This document shows, piece after piece, positions 6,037 to 8,071 of a stretch of DNA of 8,071 nucleotides (position 1 is its first letter; each line of letters begins with the position of its first letter). A program made the position numbers and the translations under genes. This DNA comes from Clostridiales bacterium UBA1446 (GTDB lineage: Bacteria > Bacillota > Clostridia > Oscillospirales > Oscillospiraceae). The stretch lies in NCBI GenBank assembly GCA_002329245.1, contig DCTG01000086.1, positions 1 through 8,071 of the forward strand. Direction: 5' to 3'. Below the pieces are notes generated by a model. It saw nothing but the letters and a program-made list of their open reading frames with translations. It did not search any database and was not told the DNA's origin.

Positions 6037-7227
6037 ATGAATCTGCGCCAGGCGTTCAAGATGGCGTACAAGTCGATATTTGCCAAAAAGGGACGTTCGG
6101 TTCTTACCATGTTAGGCATCATCATCGGGGTTGCCTCCGTCATGACGTTGGTATCCTTCGTTAACGGCTCCAATCAGAAGATGATAGAATATTACGAGAG
6201 CATGGGAACCAATAAAATTATGGTTTCCGCCTACAAATGGAATGGGGCGGACATTTCCTCCGATCTGTACGACTACTGCCTCAGCCTTCATGATCTGGTT
6301 GTCGGCGTAACGCCCGACCTGTACAGCTGGGGTACGGTCACATACGGAACGAAAAACAGCCAGAGTATGGAGTATCCGCCTGAAATCCGTTTGGGAAGCG
6401 ACCAATATTCTGCCTGCAATAACTTTAGCATTGCCTTGGGCCGCGATCTGTCTTATTTGGATATTCAGAATTACAACCAGGTCTGCGTTCTCGGGTGGCG
6501 GGCCAAAGAGAATTTTTTTAATTACGCTGACCCTGTCGGCCAGACGATTTCCATCAACGGCTTTCCTGTTAAGGTAATTGGCGTGTATCAGGAAAAAGAT
6601 CCGGACAGCATTTGGTCGCTGGACAATATCATTGTGCTTCCCTATACCATGAACCGGGACCTGAATCACACGACCCGAATGGAACAGTTTGTGGTAAAAG
6701 CACGTGATTCCCAATCCACCACCGAGGCGGTAACGCGGATTTCCGGTTTTCTCGCCGGCGTGATGGGGCAGCAGGACGGTTACTATTCCGTGGTCAGTCA
6801 GAACGAGTGGATGGAATCAAGCAATGAATACAATCGTATGCTGAGCCTAGTTTTGGGCGGCATCGCCGGGATTTCCCTTTTGGTCGGGGGCATCGGGATC
6901 ATGAATATCATGTTGGTTACCGTAACCGAACGCACGCGGGAGATCGGGATCCGGAAGGCCATCGGTGCCGAACGGCGTTCCATCGTGGTGCAATTTTTAA
7001 TCGAGGCTTCTATGATCTGCGGAATCGGGGGGATTGTCGGAATTCTGCTCGGCATCCTCGGCACTCTCATCGCGGGAAAGCTCATATTGGACATGATCAT
7101 TATGCCGTCGAGCACCATCACGGCGGGGGCCTTTCTCTTTTCTGTGGCGCTTGGAATCATATTCGGGCTATATCCGGCGGTTAAGGCCTCCGGACTGCAG
7201 CCTGTCGTAGCTCTGCGTACGGAATAG
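6037..7227 (+). CDS. MacB/FtsX-type ABC transporter permease, second unit (396 aa)
   Basis: This is a paralogue of the permease at 228-1421, with the same four-helix plan: TM1 at about 21-43 (TMLGIIIGVAS), an extracytoplasmic domain of about 220 residues, then TM2 at about 270-294, TM3 at about 323-348 and TM4 at about 361-381. The coupling loop VTERTREIGIRKAIGAERR (296-314) is intact; the 35-residue block around TM2 and this loop differs from the first permease at only four positions. The extracytoplasmic domains are much less alike: this one is rich in Tyr, Asn and Ser and has no acidic loop, so the two pumps may differ in partner or substrate. The ATG at 6037 is preferred because AAAGGA (6022-6027) lies 9 bases before it; an in-frame ATG at 5917 is deep inside the ATPase gene. 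The 4-base gap to the ATPase indicates coupled translation. Confidence 0.95.
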   Translation: MNLRQAFKMAYKSIFAKKGRSVLTMLGIIIGVASVMTLVSFVNGSNQKMIEYYESMGTNKIMVSAYKWNGADISSDLYDYCLSLHDLVVGVTPDLYSWGTVTYGTKNSQSMEYPPEIRLGSDQYSACNNFSIALGRDLSYLDIQNYNQVCVLGWRAKENFFNYADPVGQTISINGFPVKVIGVYQEKDPDSIWSLDNIIVLPYTMNRDLNHTTRMEQFVVKARDSQSTTEAVTRISGFLAGVMGQQDGYYSVVSQNEWMESSNEYNRMLSLVLGGIAGISLLVGGIGIMNIMLVTVTERTREIGIRKAIGAERRSIVVQFLIEASMICGIGGIVGILLGILGTLIAGKLILDMIIMPSSTITAGAFLFSVALGIIFGLYPAVKASGLQPVVALRTE

Positions 7228-7247
7228 CCCCCTGAAGGAAAAGATAC

Positions 7248-7255
7248 AAGGAGAG
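7248..7255 (+). promoter_or_regulatory. Ribosome binding site deciding the ATG start at 7263
   Basis: AAGGAGAG sits in the 35-base gap after the permease. Its AGGAG core is 9 bases before the ATG at 7263 but only 3 bases before another in-frame ATG at 7257. The spacing favours 7263, which also gives a classical MKK signal peptide start. Confidence 0.8.
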
Positions 7256-7262
7256 TATGTGG

Positions 7263-8071
7263 ATGAAAAAACTGATTTCTTTCCTGCTTGTTTTGAGCGG
7301 CGTTATTTCGTTTTGCCTGCCGGCGGCGGCATCCGGATTCCAGGATGTTTCGGATGAAAGCATTCGCCGGAATGTCGCTGTGCTGCAGGCGCTGAAGGTT
7401 ATTGACGGAATGCCTGACGGCACCTTCCGGCCCGACGGCGTACTGACTCGGGCGCAATTTTGCAAAATGGCGGTCATCGTCATGGGGAAGGAATCCGCCG
7501 TGCCGCAAAACAAGCTCTATACGATCTTCCCCGACGTACGCGCCAACCATTGGGCCGCCGGTTACGTCAATACGGCGGCGAAAGGAGAGGGAAGGATTAT
7601 TGCGGGGTATCCCGACGGAACGTTCGGCCCGGAGGATGAAATCACCTACGCACAGGCTGTCACGATTCTGATGCGGCTTCTTGGTTATAAGGATGCGGAT
7701 GTCGGGGCCGTTTGGCCGGAGGGGTATCTGTCCGCTGCGGGTGACGCCGGGCTTACCGACGGCATCTCTCTTTCTCCCGGCAGCTCCGTTTCGCGCGCGC
7801 AGGCGGCGCTTCTCTTCTGCAACCTTCTCTCTTCCAAGATAAAGGGCAGCGAAGACATTTACCTGAGCAAAGTTGCGGGCAGCACCGTCAAGAATATCGT
7901 TTTTCTTTCCAATACCGCCACCGCTTCGGACGGAACAGCAAATGCCGTCAAAACGAGCGGCGGCACCTATAAAACAACAGGAAGCGCCGACCTCACGGCC
8001 CTTTTGGGATGCCGGGGCACGCTCGCGCTCGATAAAGACGGGAAGTTTCTTACCTTTCTGCCCGACCGCTG
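7263..8071 (+). CDS. Secreted SLH-domain protein, second unit (5' part, 269 aa visible)
   Basis: The frame is open to the end of the window, so the C-terminus is missing. The protein begins with a signal peptide (MKK, hydrophobic core, likely cleavage after PAAA at residue 23). Three SLH repeats follow at about 26-73 (FQDV, then GMPDGTFRPDG), 89-142 (FPDV, NHWA, GYPDGTFGPED) and 151-190. The first repeat is better preserved than in the SLH protein at 1436-3298. Residues 191-269 begin a beta-rich region, and RGTLALDKDGKFLTFLPD (251-268) resembles the hairpin-like motif repeated in the first SLH protein (for example around its residues 319-335). The two proteins thus appear to be paralogues in both halves. 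The gene is 35 bases after the permease with no terminator between, so it should be cotranscribed with the pump. Cell wall location follows from the SLH family; its function beyond that is unknown. Confidence 0.92.
   Translation, partial: MKKLISFLLVLSGVISFCLPAAASGFQDVSDESIRRNVAVLQALKVIDGMPDGTFRPDGVLTRAQFCKMAVIVMGKESAVPQNKLYTIFPDVRANHWAAGYVNTAAKGEGRIIAGYPDGTFGPEDEITYAQAVTILMRLLGYKDADVGAVWPEGYLSAAGDAGLTDGISLSPGSSVSRAQAALLFCNLLSSKIKGSEDIYLSKVAGSTVKNIVFLSNTATASDGTANAVKTSGGTYKTTGSADLTALLGCRGTLALDKDGKFLTFLPDR

Noticed and set aside
6112..6714. Open frame of 200 codons on the - strand
   Set aside because: It is antisense to the extracytoplasmic domain of the second permease, with no motif and no operon context.
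7308..7335. Cys18 of the second SLH protein as a lipoprotein attachment site
   Set aside because: The residues before it (VISF) do not form a lipobox, and PAAA just after it is a good signal peptidase I site.
6798..7550. Long open frame (250 codons) on the - strand
   Set aside because: It lies antisense to the permease coupling loop, TM helices and the SLH gene start, all of which have clear family motifs. Its translation shows no domain and it has no convincing start context.

Overview
The window looks like chromosomal DNA from a Gram-positive, Clostridia-type member of the Bacillota, plausibly an Oscillospiraceae-like gut or anaerobe lineage. This is an inference from the S-layer homology (SLH) proteins with short Lys-starting signal peptides, strong AGGAGG-type ribosome binding sites, medium G+C and a lysine-rich membrane-anchored adaptor with no TolC-like partner. 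All genes are on the + strand and are packed like operons. No tRNA, rRNA, CRISPR array, insertion sequence or phage gene was seen.

Region 1 (1-3298) is the 3' part of an operon. It holds the C-terminal end of a MacB/LolD-type ABC ATPase, a complete MacB/FtsX-type permease whose GTG start overlaps the ATPase stop, and a secreted protein with three N-terminal SLH repeats and a long beta-rich C-terminal region. A G+C-rich hairpin follows at 3315-3346. Region 2 (3299-3625) is a 327-base gap with that hairpin, one or two sigma-A-like promoters and a perfect 12-base palindrome lying between the -35 and -10 boxes of the better promoter. Region 3 (3626-8071) is a second operon of the same design: HlyD/MacA-type membrane fusion protein, ABC ATPase, MacB/FtsX-type permease and another SLH protein, which runs off the window.

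The two operons are paralogous units in tandem: ATPase - permease - SLH protein, with the adaptor gene seen in front of the second unit and presumably lying upstream of the window for the first. In each unit the ATPase and permease should form a MacB-like mechanotransmission pump in the cytoplasmic membrane, the adaptor would extend outside the membrane, and the SLH protein would be bound to the cell wall polymer. The repeated pairing of a MacAB-like pump with a wall-anchored SLH protein is the most interesting point here. It suggests that the SLH protein is either a working part of the exporter, a cargo, or a sensor. The substrate cannot be read from the sequence.
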